Below are positions 37,018-44,905 of a DNA stretch of 64,000 nt, piece by piece. Each line of letters begins with the position of its first letter. The first letter of the stretch is position 1. A program made the position numbers and the translations under genes. The notes beneath the pieces were generated by a model that was given only the letters and a program-made list of their open reading frames with translations, made no database searches and had not been told where the DNA came from. Where the stretch lies: assembly GCA_024401535.1 (NCBI GenBank), contig JAKSKX010000008.1, forward strand, positions 1 through 64,000, read 5' to 3'. The DNA is from Paludibacteraceae bacterium. GTDB lineage: Bacteria > Bacteroidota > Bacteroidia > Bacteroidales > Paludibacteraceae.

Positions 37018-37052
37018 AATCCCCATTTATGCTTAGCAAAGTGGGGATTTTT
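37018..37052 (+). terminator. Intrinsic terminator
   Basis: AATCCCCA pairs with TGGGGATT around a loop of about 15 bases, followed by a run of seven T. Confidence 0.85.
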
Positions 37053-37116
37053 TTCATATCTGCACTTGGGTATATCAATTTTATTGGTAATTTTGGTGGA
37101 TTTTAAAAGTACAAAT

Positions 37117-37224
37117 ATGAAAGAAATCGTAGAAAAGATTGCAGAAGCTTACGCTTCCTTTACTAAGGATGCAAGCTCTAACATTGAGGGCAACAAGGCT
37201 GCTGGAACAGTTGATATGGCATAA
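37117..37224 (+). pseudogene. Truncated Hc1 histone-like gene copy
   Basis: Codes for 35 residues. The first 31 codons give the same amino acids as the intact Hc1 gene at 5352-5525 (MKEIVEKIAEAYASF ... NKAAGT), with about nine synonymous changes; the upstream AAAGTACAAxTATG is shared too. After GT the text switches to VDMA and stops, so the basic DNA-binding end is gone. This marks a break of similarity at about 37210. From 37225 to 37396 I see no gene; a small GCACA/TGTGC hairpin lies near 37322. Confidence 0.75.
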
Positions 37225-37396
37225 GAATGAAAACTATAATCCGTCAAATATTAATGAACAACAAACAATATAACGGTTAAATTCCTATCGCACAATGCAG
37301 AACTTTTTAAAAATTAGATGGCACAAGGTAACTGTGCAACTATAGACTGAACATCAGTCACGGATAAAAGTATGCAAGAAAATAAAATGTAAGATT

Positions 37397-38749
37397 ATGA
37401 GGATAAATAAATTAACAATAAAAAATTTACGTCTTTATGGAGACGAAGAGCAGATTATAGAGTTTGATAATCAAAAGAAAATAACAATTCTTTTAGGGGA
37501 TAATGGAGCAGGAAAAACATCGCTTCTTTATGGAATCTCTGTGTTATTGAGTCAGTTTTACAAACATTTTCCAGGATGCTCTGTTCGTAGTTTTACAGAA
37601 GAAGATGTAAGGGCTGTGAATAATACAAGAAGAGCGGATTACTTGCATGTTGGTATTGATATAGTTCCGACAAATGATAGTGAGAGTCAGAAGATGGAAT
37701 ATGATTCTGAGGAAAATAGACATCATATTACTGCCGATATTTATAAGAAAGGCAATATGACTAAAGCAATTCAAACTTCAGAATTGAAAGCCTTAGCGGA
37801 TTTTTCACTTGCATTTAAGTCTAATATTGACGAAGGTGTACAGGTATCTTTGCCTGTAATTGCATATTATGGCACTGAGCGTGGTCAGATAAAACCGGTG
37901 GAACGTCGACGCAATTTCAACGAGATTTTTCCACGATGGGAAATATATAAATCTGATTCTTTAGAGTCTGCTACTGATTTCAAGCGCTTTTTTACATGGT
38001 TTGAGCGAAATGAAGATTTGGAGCGACGTGAACAGTTACGTCAAATGAAAGAGACTGGATCTGTTCAGTATTCTTCTCATGTACTCAACGCTGTAAGAGA
38101 TGCTCTTAACAAATTGTTCCCTAATTATTTGGAAAATCCAAGGGTAGAGACCAGTCCTCTGCGATTCGTAATGGATGATATAACAGACCCGAACAACATT
38201 GTCGAAAGAAGACTGGAACGCATGAGTGATGGATATCGCATTACTATTGCGATGGTGGCAGACATTGCATCTCGCATGGCTGAAGCCAATCCTTCTTTGG
38301 AATTATCTGGTTTAAAGAATCCGCTAGAATCTCATGGAATAGTTATGATAGACGAAATTGATTTGCATCTTCATCCGAAGTTGCAAAGAGAGATTTTGCG
38401 AAAGTTGACAAGCATATTTCCTAATCTTCAGTTTATTGTAAGCTCTCATAGCCCAAGCGTTATACTTGGTGCATTGGATATGGTGCAGGTAGTTAAACTG
38501 GACCATGGAGAGATTGATAATAATGTGAACACAGAGCAATACAATAAATATGATGTTAGTCTTGTATTGTTAAGCGATTTGTTTGGACTAGAGAATGTGA
38601 GAACGAAACAATTTAAGGAAATTGAATCAAGACAAAATGAATTGTTAAGCAAGAATGGTCTTACCGATGAGGATAGAGAGGATTTGAAGAGGATTGCGAA
38701 AGAAATGAGAATGTACGGGTATGCAAATGGGAGGGGGAAAAATGATTAA
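37397..38749 (+). CDS. ptuA: Septu PtuA-like AAA ATPase
   Basis: 450 residues, ABC-type ATPase. Walker A GDNGAGKT (34-41), signature-like MSDGYR (276-281), Walker B IVMIDEIDLHLHPK (315-328) and SSHSPSV (349-355) are intact. The HNH partner gene follows with a four-base overlap, which is the Septu arrangement (PtuA ATPase with PtuB HNH nuclease). The end of PtuA is normal (KEMRMYGYANGRGKND). Since the nuclease reading frame is broken, the system is probably inactive as sequenced. Confidence 0.85.
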   Translation: MRINKLTIKNLRLYGDEEQIIEFDNQKKITILLGDNGAGKTSLLYGISVLLSQFYKHFPGCSVRSFTEEDVRAVNNTRRADYLHVGIDIVPTNDSESQKMEYDSEENRHHITADIYKKGNMTKAIQTSELKALADFSLAFKSNIDEGVQVSLPVIAYYGTERGQIKPVERRRNFNEIFPRWEIYKSDSLESATDFKRFFTWFERNEDLERREQLRQMKETGSVQYSSHVLNAVRDALNKLFPNYLENPRVETSPLRFVMDDITDPNNIVERRLERMSDGYRITIAMVADIASRMAEANPSLELSGLKNPLESHGIVMIDEIDLHLHPKLQREILRKLTSIFPNLQFIVSSHSPSVILGALDMVQVVKLDHGEIDNNVNTEQYNKYDVSLVLLSDLFGLENVRTKQFKEIESRQNELLSKNGLTDEDREDLKRIAKEMRMYGYANGRGKND

Positions 38750-39152
38750 ATTAACGAAATCAAGTACTGTTCCTCCTACTTTGATGTGACAAAGTGTTCA
38801 AAATGAAAAGAATGTAATTCAGACAAAAATATTAAAAGGTCAAATACCAGAATCTAAAGATTTTAAGTATAAACTTTATGGAGCACAAGATGTAAAAGAT
38901 CAATTACGAAAGGATCAGCATGATAAATGTATATTTTGTGAATGTACTTTGCTTGATAAAGATGGCGGCGAGGTTGAACATTTTTGCCCCAAAACTGCTT
39001 ATCGTCAAAAAATAAAAGGAAGTTATACGAGACCTGCATATTATTTATGTGCTTATGAATGGGAAAATCTCTCTCTTTCTTATTGCTATACGGAGTTTAT
39101 GAATAAATCAGGAATACTAAATGAGGTTCAATTTCTTAAACCTTTGATTTAA
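38742..39152 (+). pseudogene. ptuB: Septu PtuB-like HNH nuclease, broken
   Basis: The ATG at 38742 overlaps the ptuA stop. The text starts MIKLTKSSTVPPTLM and meets TGA at 38787-38789 (codon 16). The same frame then continues through the HNH core: CIFCECTLLDKDGGEVEHFC and PKTAYRQ. It goes on to YEWENLSLSYCYTEFMNKSG and then runs into antisense sequence of the following hip gene and stops at 39152, so the C-terminal half is lost as well. Two independent lesions indicate decay. A reinitiation product is possible but would lack the C-terminal part. Confidence 0.75.
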
Positions 39153-40055
39153 TAAATTTAGATAAGCCTCTTGCATTTCTTCACTTAGAAACGAATTTTT
39201 TATTAACTCTATCCACTTAGGGTGAGCCTTACGCATATTATAAATCATTTGAAGTGTGATATTTTCATCTATACCCATTGTAGCAGATGCTTTTAGGAAA
39301 TCTTGCATTTTAAGATTTGACTTCTTTCCGTTAAGAGAAAGAGCAAGTTCCTCTTTATCTTTAGGATTTGCAATAGCAACATTTAGCAGATCGTATGCAG
39401 GTGTAAGTTGATAATACTTTTTAGGGCAATATAGAGAGAAGTTCTTCAGGTGCATATCATTGTTGCCAGTGATAAACGAAAAAAGGAGAACTTGCATATA
39501 GTTTACAAGGTCTAATTTAGGCATAGAGCTATAAGAAGCTATGGCTTTTGCAATTTGTTCGTAAGAACTTTTATATTTGTATTCTGTAGGATGAAGAGTT
39601 AATTGGCAGAAATCTTCCATATCAATCTTTTCGCCCTCCTTTGTACGGTCTATTCGCCTGGTAATATATCCTAAACTTCCGTCTGCAAGACGAATTAAAG
39701 AATGAGGTACTACCTGAATACGAACAGCTTCTGCCATACGCATCGTAAGGTCTTCGTTTTCGGGCAACTCAAGAAAATCGTCTGTTTGTGGTTTAAAGAT
39801 AAAGTCACCCCATAATCCTACAATAGTAAGTCGGTTACAACCATCGTGTTTGTGCAAGTTGAGAGATAGCTTAGGTTGAACTCCTGTTAATGTTGTTTGA
39901 GAATGAATAATCTGAGAAGCTAATATATCAAGATCTTCTCTTTTATACTCCATCAATGGAGTTTCCAAAGTACCGAAAAATTTGCGTACACATTTAGGAT
40001 GAAAGTCTGTCTGACCTTCTTCTAAATTCTTATAGCAGAATAAACACTTGCACAT
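39117..40055 (-). CDS. HipT-like kinase (HipA C-terminal domain protein)
   Basis: 312 residues from the ATG at 40055. An N-terminal Cys/His cluster (CKCLFC, FHPKC) may bind zinc. Kinase motifs are the P-loop-like TGVQPKLS, a catalytic TGNNDMHLKNFS and a metal-binding LTPAYDLLN, all intact. The HipA N-terminal subdomain is encoded separately by the gene 5 bases upstream, and an HTH gene precedes that: the three-gene HipB-HipS-HipT layout. In such systems HipT phosphorylates a tRNA synthetase and is kept in check by HipS. The target here is unknown. The 3' end overlaps the decayed PtuB frame. Confidence 0.87.
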   Translation of the reverse strand: MCKCLFCYKNLEEGQTDFHPKCVRKFFGTLETPLMEYKREDLDILASQIIHSQTTLTGVQPKLSLNLHKHDGCNRLTIVGLWGDFIFKPQTDDFLELPENEDLTMRMAEAVRIQVVPHSLIRLADGSLGYITRRIDRTKEGEKIDMEDFCQLTLHPTEYKYKSSYEQIAKAIASYSSMPKLDLVNYMQVLLFSFITGNNDMHLKNFSLYCPKKYYQLTPAYDLLNVAIANPKDKEELALSLNGKKSNLKMQDFLKASATMGIDENITLQMIYNMRKAHPKWIELIKNSFLSEEMQEAYLNLLNQRFKKLNLI

Positions 40056-40060
40056 ACTCT

Positions 40061-40378
40061 TTATTGATTTATTGGCACAACACTTATACTTCCGATACAA
40101 TCCTTACAGCACAACAGTAGTAGTGACATACGGTCGAGTACACTGATGTCCGTATTTCTTAAAACCACATCAAGCAACCATCCTTCAGGTATCAAACCAT
40201 CGAAAAATGGAAACAAAACAGGACTCCTATAAGGTTCTTTTTGTAAAGGAAGAGTAAGGCTTATAGCAACAGAATTAGAACTAAGATAAGTATTATCATA
40301 TTCAAATACATACTCACCTTCATCTTCTGTAAGCAACCCTGCAAAAATACCTTTCCTATAAATCTTTGCCTGCCTCAT
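40061..40378 (-). CDS. HipS-like (HipA N-terminal subdomain 1) protein
   Basis: 105 residues equal to the first domain of HipA: MRQAKIYRKGIFAGLLTEDE, SLTLPLQKEPYRS and LFPFFDGLIPEGWLLDVV. In HipBST systems this stand-alone domain is the antitoxin. It sits between the HTH gene (15 bases) and the kinase gene (5 bases). Confidence 0.85.
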   Translation of the reverse strand: MRQAKIYRKGIFAGLLTEDEGEYVFEYDNTYLSSNSVAISLTLPLQKEPYRSPVLFPFFDGLIPEGWLLDVVLRNTDISVLDRMSLLLLCCKDCIGSISVVPINQ

Positions 40379-40393
40379 AATACTTGATATAGT

Positions 40394-40606
40394 TTATATT
40401 GACTGATACTTAGGAGTTGCCACAAGTGTATAATTAAACAAGTCAAGTAGCTGATTAACCTTGTCCATACGAAGTGTTGGTTTCCCTTGTTCCAAATCTC
40501 GTATAAAATTAAGACCTACACCAGATTTCATGGCAAGTTCTTCCTGTGTCAATCCATATTCTTTCCTTAGATTCTTTACCGTTAGAGATAGTTGAGTTCT
40601 TTCCAT
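40394..40606 (-). CDS. HipB-like XRE-family repressor
   Basis: 70 residues with an HTH_3 domain (YGLTQEELAMKSGVGLNFIR, DLEQGKPTLRMDKVNQLL). It should bind the repeated sites just upstream and repress its own operon together with the HipS/HipT proteins. No long N- or C-terminal extension is present. Confidence 0.87.
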   Translation of the reverse strand: MERTQLSLTVKNLRKEYGLTQEELAMKSGVGLNFIRDLEQGKPTLRMDKVNQLLDLFNYTLVATPKYQSI

Positions 40607-40616
40607 ATAGAGTGAA

Positions 40617-40712
40617 ATTATATCCTATCGGACGCAAAGATACAAAAATATTTCTAATTTATATCATATCTACTATAAAATAGCATAAAGTCTAAATATT
40701 TATATCTTATCG
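40617..40712 (-). promoter_or_regulatory. HipBST operon promoter and three operator-like repeats
   Basis: The motif TTATATCnTATCgnA occurs at 40617-40631, 40658-40672 and 40698-40712, spaced by about 41 and 40 bases (four helical turns). The minus-strand -7 box TATCTTTGC lies at 40641-40633, directly next to the first site, so a bound repressor would cover the start of transcription. Confidence 0.65.
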
Positions 40713-40812
40713 AATATAAATTATTCTTCTTGTTTGGTTTAACAACAATAAAAAATTTGATTAAAACTTTATTTTTTCTTTAAGAAAATTTGGAGATACC
40801 AGAAAAGGGGTG

Positions 40813-40821
40813 TATTTTTGC
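40813..40821 (+). promoter_or_regulatory. -7 box of the shared-module operon
   Basis: TATTTTTGC matches TAnnTTTGY; the ATG is 67 bases further on. The leader has a CAAAAAC/GTTTTTG hairpin at about 40828-40850. Confidence 0.5.
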
Positions 40822-40887
40822 TCTCGCAAAAACAACTTATAGGTTTTTGTCGCACAATTATATTACAATTTTAAGAAATAAAGATAT

Positions 40888-41535
40888 ATGGCAGAGAAGC
40901 AATCTCAGCAGGAGGAGAAGAAACAACAGAACTCCTACACACAAGGGAACAAGACTATTACAACCCTATCTGTAATAGAGGGTAATAAGTTGGAGCGAGT
41001 AAGTCTTAACGAAGCTCTAACTCGTTTGTCAGAAATCGTCAAAACCAACGAAGAAAAGATGAACGATGTATTCTCAAAAGCTCAGGACTGGCAGAGTCGT
41101 GAAAAAATGAGCATGAGAACTTTCAAGGTAGATAATCAGGAGGAGAACAAGAGAGAGTTACGCACTATGATTCAAGTGCCTACAACATTCTCTAAAGAAC
41201 AGAGAGCTGTTCTCAAAGAGTATGCTAAGCAGTTGGGTGGAACATACACCAACCTAAAAATCCTTACTAAGAAGCCAGATGGCACAATGAAGGAATCTTT
41301 TCCAGCACAGATCGAGTTCAGCAAAGGCTGTGCCTACTCAGCAGACATCTGTGCCAAAATCATGTTAGGTGGCAAAACAGAAGATATACTGAAGGAAATT
41401 TCTGAAAGGGTTAAGAAGGTTCATGAAAAGCAACAAGCTCAGGCAGAAGCACAAAAGCAGGAGAAGAAGCCAGAGCAGAAGCAGGAGGAGGCTCAAAAGA
41501 AAACTCAGCAGAAGAAAAAAGGTCAATCTATCTAA
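40888..41535 (+). CDS. Stand-alone copy of the shared C-terminal module
   Basis: 215 residues. Residues 41-180 are the module: a helical start (NEALTRLSEIVKTNEEKMND), then VPTTFSKEQRAVLKEYAKQL, GGTYTNLKI, an acidic or polar strand, and FSKGCAYSADICAKIMLGGK with TEDILKEI. The same text order occurs at the C-termini of the next two genes and of the HipA-like gene at 58114. A Lys/Gln/Glu-rich tail ends KKKGQSI. No enzymatic motif is present, so it may be a carrier, a chaperone or a minimal substrate. I do not know a named family. Confidence 0.75.
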   Translation: MAEKQSQQEEKKQQNSYTQGNKTITTLSVIEGNKLERVSLNEALTRLSEIVKTNEEKMNDVFSKAQDWQSREKMSMRTFKVDNQEENKRELRTMIQVPTTFSKEQRAVLKEYAKQLGGTYTNLKILTKKPDGTMKESFPAQIEFSKGCAYSADICAKIMLGGKTEDILKEISERVKKVHEKQQAQAEAQKQEKKPEQKQEEAQKKTQQKKKGQSI

Positions 41536-41603
41536 ACTTCATATTTGTTTGACAAAAGAGAGGGAGCGTGCATACACTCCCTTTCCTATTTACACCTATT
41601 TGT

Positions 41604-43061
41604 ATGGCAAAGAAATATTACAAGAACTACGAAAGAGAAAACAGTGCAACTCCAAGAGAGCAATTTCTAAAGGAGTTCACCGATACCCTCATCAAAAGAA
41701 TGGAGGAGATTCAAGCCTCTGGCGATAAGTGGAAAAAAGGATGGATGAATGTAGGCATGAAGTCAGCTCGAAGTGTAGATAATCATTTCTATACAGGAGA
41801 AAACAGATGGTATCTGAATTTTGTTGCCTCTATGTGCTACGAAACTAATGTATGGGGAACATTCAATGCGTTGACTTCCCTTAAAGGAGAGAACGACGAA
41901 AAGATATTGATCAATAAAGGCGAACACGCAAGAACTATATTGAAGCCATACGAAGTTTACTATTTGAAAAAGGATGAAAGGGAAAACAATCCAGACAAAA
42001 AGAGCTTTATATCAGCTTCTGAATATGAAAAACTGAAGGAGGAAGAAAAGGAGTTATATAAGAAAACTATTGGATTTCAGACTATCAAGGTTTTCAATGT
42101 CGATCAGACAAATCTTAAAGATGTAAACCCTTCCCTATACAAAAAGTTTGACAACACAAAAGAATTGGATGTTGACTTGACCAATGCATATAAGTTCAAA
42201 CCATTGGATGAACTTATGGAAAAACAGACTTGGTTATGTCCTATAAAACAAAAGGCACAAGACAGAGCGTTTTTCCGTCCATCCACACCTGAGATTGTTG
42301 TGCCGACAAAAGAACAGTTCAAGAGTCAGCCAGAGTTCTACTCTACCCTACTTCATGAAATGGCACACTCCACGAAGATAGAAGTTCCCCGTGTTTGTGG
42401 TGGAGGATTTGGATCTCCTGATTATGCGCGTGAAGAACTTGTCGCAGAACTTACAGCTGCCTTTACTGGAACAGATCTTGGAATAACAACAATAATTGAG
42501 CAGGATAATTCTGCGAACTACCTATCAGCTTGGCTTCAAGCGTTAAAAGAGGACAAGACATATTTGGAGACAATTCTTAGTGATGTAAACGATGCCTCAA
42601 AAATTATAACTGAGCATCTTGAACCGTATATGCCTAAGAAGGAGCAGGAAATCTCTGCAGAACTAAGAACTACAGATGTGGAGCTTGCTGTAGCAAGAGT
42701 ATTCTCGGCAGTTAGCCAAATCAATGAGGTTACAGAAAGTATCAACCCAATAGTCATTGAAGAAAAGAATAAGGTTGAACTTTCTAACGAGCTTTCTCCT
42801 AATCAGGTAGAAATCATCAAAAGCTATGCAGAAGCTATGGGTGGCAATTTCAATCCAGGAACAGAAAATGAGAAGCCAAGCATAAGTTTTGACCAAGGAA
42901 GTGCGTTCAGTCCTAAAATCTGTGCAAGCATCATAAAAGGAGAAACAAAGGAAAACATACTTAAAATGGTGCAGGAACAGGTTAAAGCACATGATACATC
43001 TGTTAAGCAGAATATTAAACCATCCCAAAACAAGCGAGTTAGTAAAGGTCATTCTATATAA
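41604..43061 (+). CDS. ArdC-like antirestriction/zincin protein with shared module
   Basis: 485 residues from the ATG at 41604 (MAKKYYKNYE). The N-terminal 110 residues resemble the ArdC ssDNA-binding domain (FTDTLIKRMEEIQASG, NRWYLNFVASM, VWGTFNAL). A zinc-metallopeptidase region follows with LLHEMAHST (HExxH, 251-255) and a third-ligand candidate in REELVAELTAAF (about 277). The C-terminal 90 residues are a divergent copy of the shared module (NQVEIIKSYAEAMGGNFNPG, FSPKICASIIKGETKENIL). The protein ends RVSKGHSI. ArdC proteins protect transferred DNA; some are carried into the recipient with the DNA. It lies in an operon between two other module proteins. Confidence 0.85.
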   Translation: MAKKYYKNYERENSATPREQFLKEFTDTLIKRMEEIQASGDKWKKGWMNVGMKSARSVDNHFYTGENRWYLNFVASMCYETNVWGTFNALTSLKGENDEKILINKGEHARTILKPYEVYYLKKDERENNPDKKSFISASEYEKLKEEEKELYKKTIGFQTIKVFNVDQTNLKDVNPSLYKKFDNTKELDVDLTNAYKFKPLDELMEKQTWLCPIKQKAQDRAFFRPSTPEIVVPTKEQFKSQPEFYSTLLHEMAHSTKIEVPRVCGGGFGSPDYAREELVAELTAAFTGTDLGITTIIEQDNSANYLSAWLQALKEDKTYLETILSDVNDASKIITEHLEPYMPKKEQEISAELRTTDVELAVARVFSAVSQINEVTESINPIVIEEKNKVELSNELSPNQVEIIKSYAEAMGGNFNPGTENEKPSISFDQGSAFSPKICASIIKGETKENILKMVQEQVKAHDTSVKQNIKPSQNKRVSKGHSI

Positions 43062-43064
43062 GCT

Positions 43065-44660
43065 ATGGAAAATATAAACTGGAAAAACCTCGATGAAAAA
43101 TACCTCAACGAAGTAGTATCATCTACAAGCATCTACAAGCTAAAGGCTACAGAAAACTACAATGAAGCCAAGAAAAAGGGTGACTCAGATGCTGCAAAAA
43201 AAGTAGTGGAAAGTATCATCAAAGATAACAAAATCTACAAAGAGTTAGGATCTGACAAAAGTGCAATCCTGATACCTGTAATGGAAGAAAAGGGGGAAAA
43301 GACAAACAATCAGTTGCCCATTGCATTAGCCAAAATGTTAGGAGAACTTAATGGATTGAAGGTTAATCTTTCGGTGTATCACAAAAAGGCAAAAAAACAT
43401 ACAGATGCTACATGGGCTGACAGGATCCTTTCTCCAGAACCTAAATGGTTCGGTCAGATAGAAAAGGGAAGAAACTATATCTTGGTAGATGATGTTTTCA
43501 CATCAGGAAGCACCTTAAATAGTCTAAAGAACTGGATAGAAAATCAAGGAGGAAAGGTTAAAGCCGTAACAACCCTTTCTGCAAGCAGATACGGTAAAAA
43601 GATAGGTATATCCAAAGAACAAGTTGACAAACTTAGAAAGATTGATCATAACGAAACGCAAGGCAGATTAGAGCAACTTTTTAAGCAACACAAATACAAA
43701 GGGGGCTTCGAGTCGATGACTTACAATGAAGCCTATTTCCTTATCGAGAGCAACAAGCTTAGAGAGAAAGCTATTGTTTATTTAGAAACTCTCTCAAAGG
43801 ATCTCTCAAAAGACAAGGCTGAAGAAACAAAACCTCTTTCCATAAATGCTTTGGAAAACAAAATTGAAGAGTTAAAAATACAGGACTGGAAAGATGCTAC
43901 AGCAATCTCGATAGAAAAGATTCTGGAAAATGAGAAAAAATTAAATGAAATCTTTTCTCAAAGTGCAGGAAAGAGAAAAGATTTGACTCTACAATCTGAT
44001 GGAAATGTGACATCAGTTAGAGTACCCTTCTTCATTAACAAAGAAGCAAGAGAAGTGTTAAAGAGCCATACGGAGGAACTTGGTGGAAAATACGATAACA
44101 TCCGATACAAGGATGAAAGAGGATGGAAAACCGAAGCTCTAATAAGTTTTGACAAATCAGCAAAACTATCTCCAGAAGTTTGTGTTATGATAATCAAAGG
44201 TGCTAAGACAGAGGAAATACTGGGAAAGATAAAAGAAATTGTCGATGCTGAATCTAACAAAAAGAAAAAGGCAGAGACAAAAACGATTAAGGGGGAAGAG
44301 CCGGTAATGCCTAAAGAAATAGATTATTCGCAACAGTATCAAAAATTCAAGGAGAAATATCCTGATGCGTTGTTGCTAATCAGAAACAGAGACTTCTATG
44401 AAGCTGTGCAAGACGATGCAATTAAGGTTTCAGAAGCATTGGGAGTTACTCTTACGCACCAACAAATAAAGAATGGAGAAACAATTAAGATGGCAGCTTT
44501 CCCATTCACAGCACTCGACAACTATCTGCCCAAACTTGTCCGTTGGGGGTATCGAGTAGGAGTCTGTGACGCCCTTGAAACATCTCCAAAGGAACAAAAA
44601 CAAGAGCAGCAACAATCTGATCTTCCCAAACAAAGGCAAAAGAAAGGCAAGGGAATATAA
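43065..44660 (+). CDS. Phosphoribosyltransferase-shared module-MutS domain I fusion
   Basis: 531 residues. Residues 30-215 are a type I phosphoribosyltransferase with the PRPP loop YILVDDVFTSGST (138-150). Residues about 279-395 are the shared module (NEKKLNEIFSQ, INKEAREVLKSHTEELGGKY, ALISFDKSAKLSPEVCVMII). Residues about 422-506 match MutS domain I (YQKFKEKYPDALLLIRNRDF, DAIKVSEALGVTLT, LDNYLPKLVRWGYRVGV, CDALE). The end is QKKGKGI. Domain I of MutS contacts mismatched DNA; its use on mobile-element proteins is known but unexplained. The substrate of the transferase is unknown. The ATG lies 3 bases after the ArdC-like gene. Confidence 0.87.
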   Translation: MENINWKNLDEKYLNEVVSSTSIYKLKATENYNEAKKKGDSDAAKKVVESIIKDNKIYKELGSDKSAILIPVMEEKGEKTNNQLPIALAKMLGELNGLKVNLSVYHKKAKKHTDATWADRILSPEPKWFGQIEKGRNYILVDDVFTSGSTLNSLKNWIENQGGKVKAVTTLSASRYGKKIGISKEQVDKLRKIDHNETQGRLEQLFKQHKYKGGFESMTYNEAYFLIESNKLREKAIVYLETLSKDLSKDKAEETKPLSINALENKIEELKIQDWKDATAISIEKILENEKKLNEIFSQSAGKRKDLTLQSDGNVTSVRVPFFINKEAREVLKSHTEELGGKYDNIRYKDERGWKTEALISFDKSAKLSPEVCVMIIKGAKTEEILGKIKEIVDAESNKKKKAETKTIKGEEPVMPKEIDYSQQYQKFKEKYPDALLLIRNRDFYEAVQDDAIKVSEALGVTLTHQQIKNGETIKMAAFPFTALDNYLPKLVRWGYRVGVCDALETSPKEQKQEQQQSDLPKQRQKKGKGI

Positions 44661-44794
44661 AAATTCTCTTGCTATTAAATTTTTCTTGGAGAAATGTCAT
44701 AAAATAAAAAAAATATATTTTATTCTATTAAAATATAAGGAGTTCGTGCAAATAAATAACACTCTAAAAACTTGGTATTTAACGAGATTTTTTG

Positions 44795-44803
44795 TAATTT
44801 TGC
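44795..44803 (+). promoter_or_regulatory. -7 box of the lipoprotein/barrel/giant protein operon
   Basis: TAATTTTGC (TAnnTTTGY), with a TTGG about 20 bases upstream as a weak -33 element; the ATG is about 100 bases downstream. Confidence 0.5.
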
Positions 44804-44905
44804 AGAAGATAAAGTGATAAACATTCTAAACAAAAAAAACAAAATTTATTAAGACAGAAGTGTGTCAATTAACACTTCCAACAATAGAATAATAACATCA
44901 AAATA

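Noticed and set aside
37225..37396. Retron-like RNA before the Septu-like ATPase
   Set aside because: Only a small hairpin is visible and no RT gene is linked to the ATPase here.
38787..38789. Recoded TGA in ptuB
   Set aside because: No recoding element is visible, TGA ends many normal genes here, and the gene also lacks its C-terminal part, so decay is simpler.
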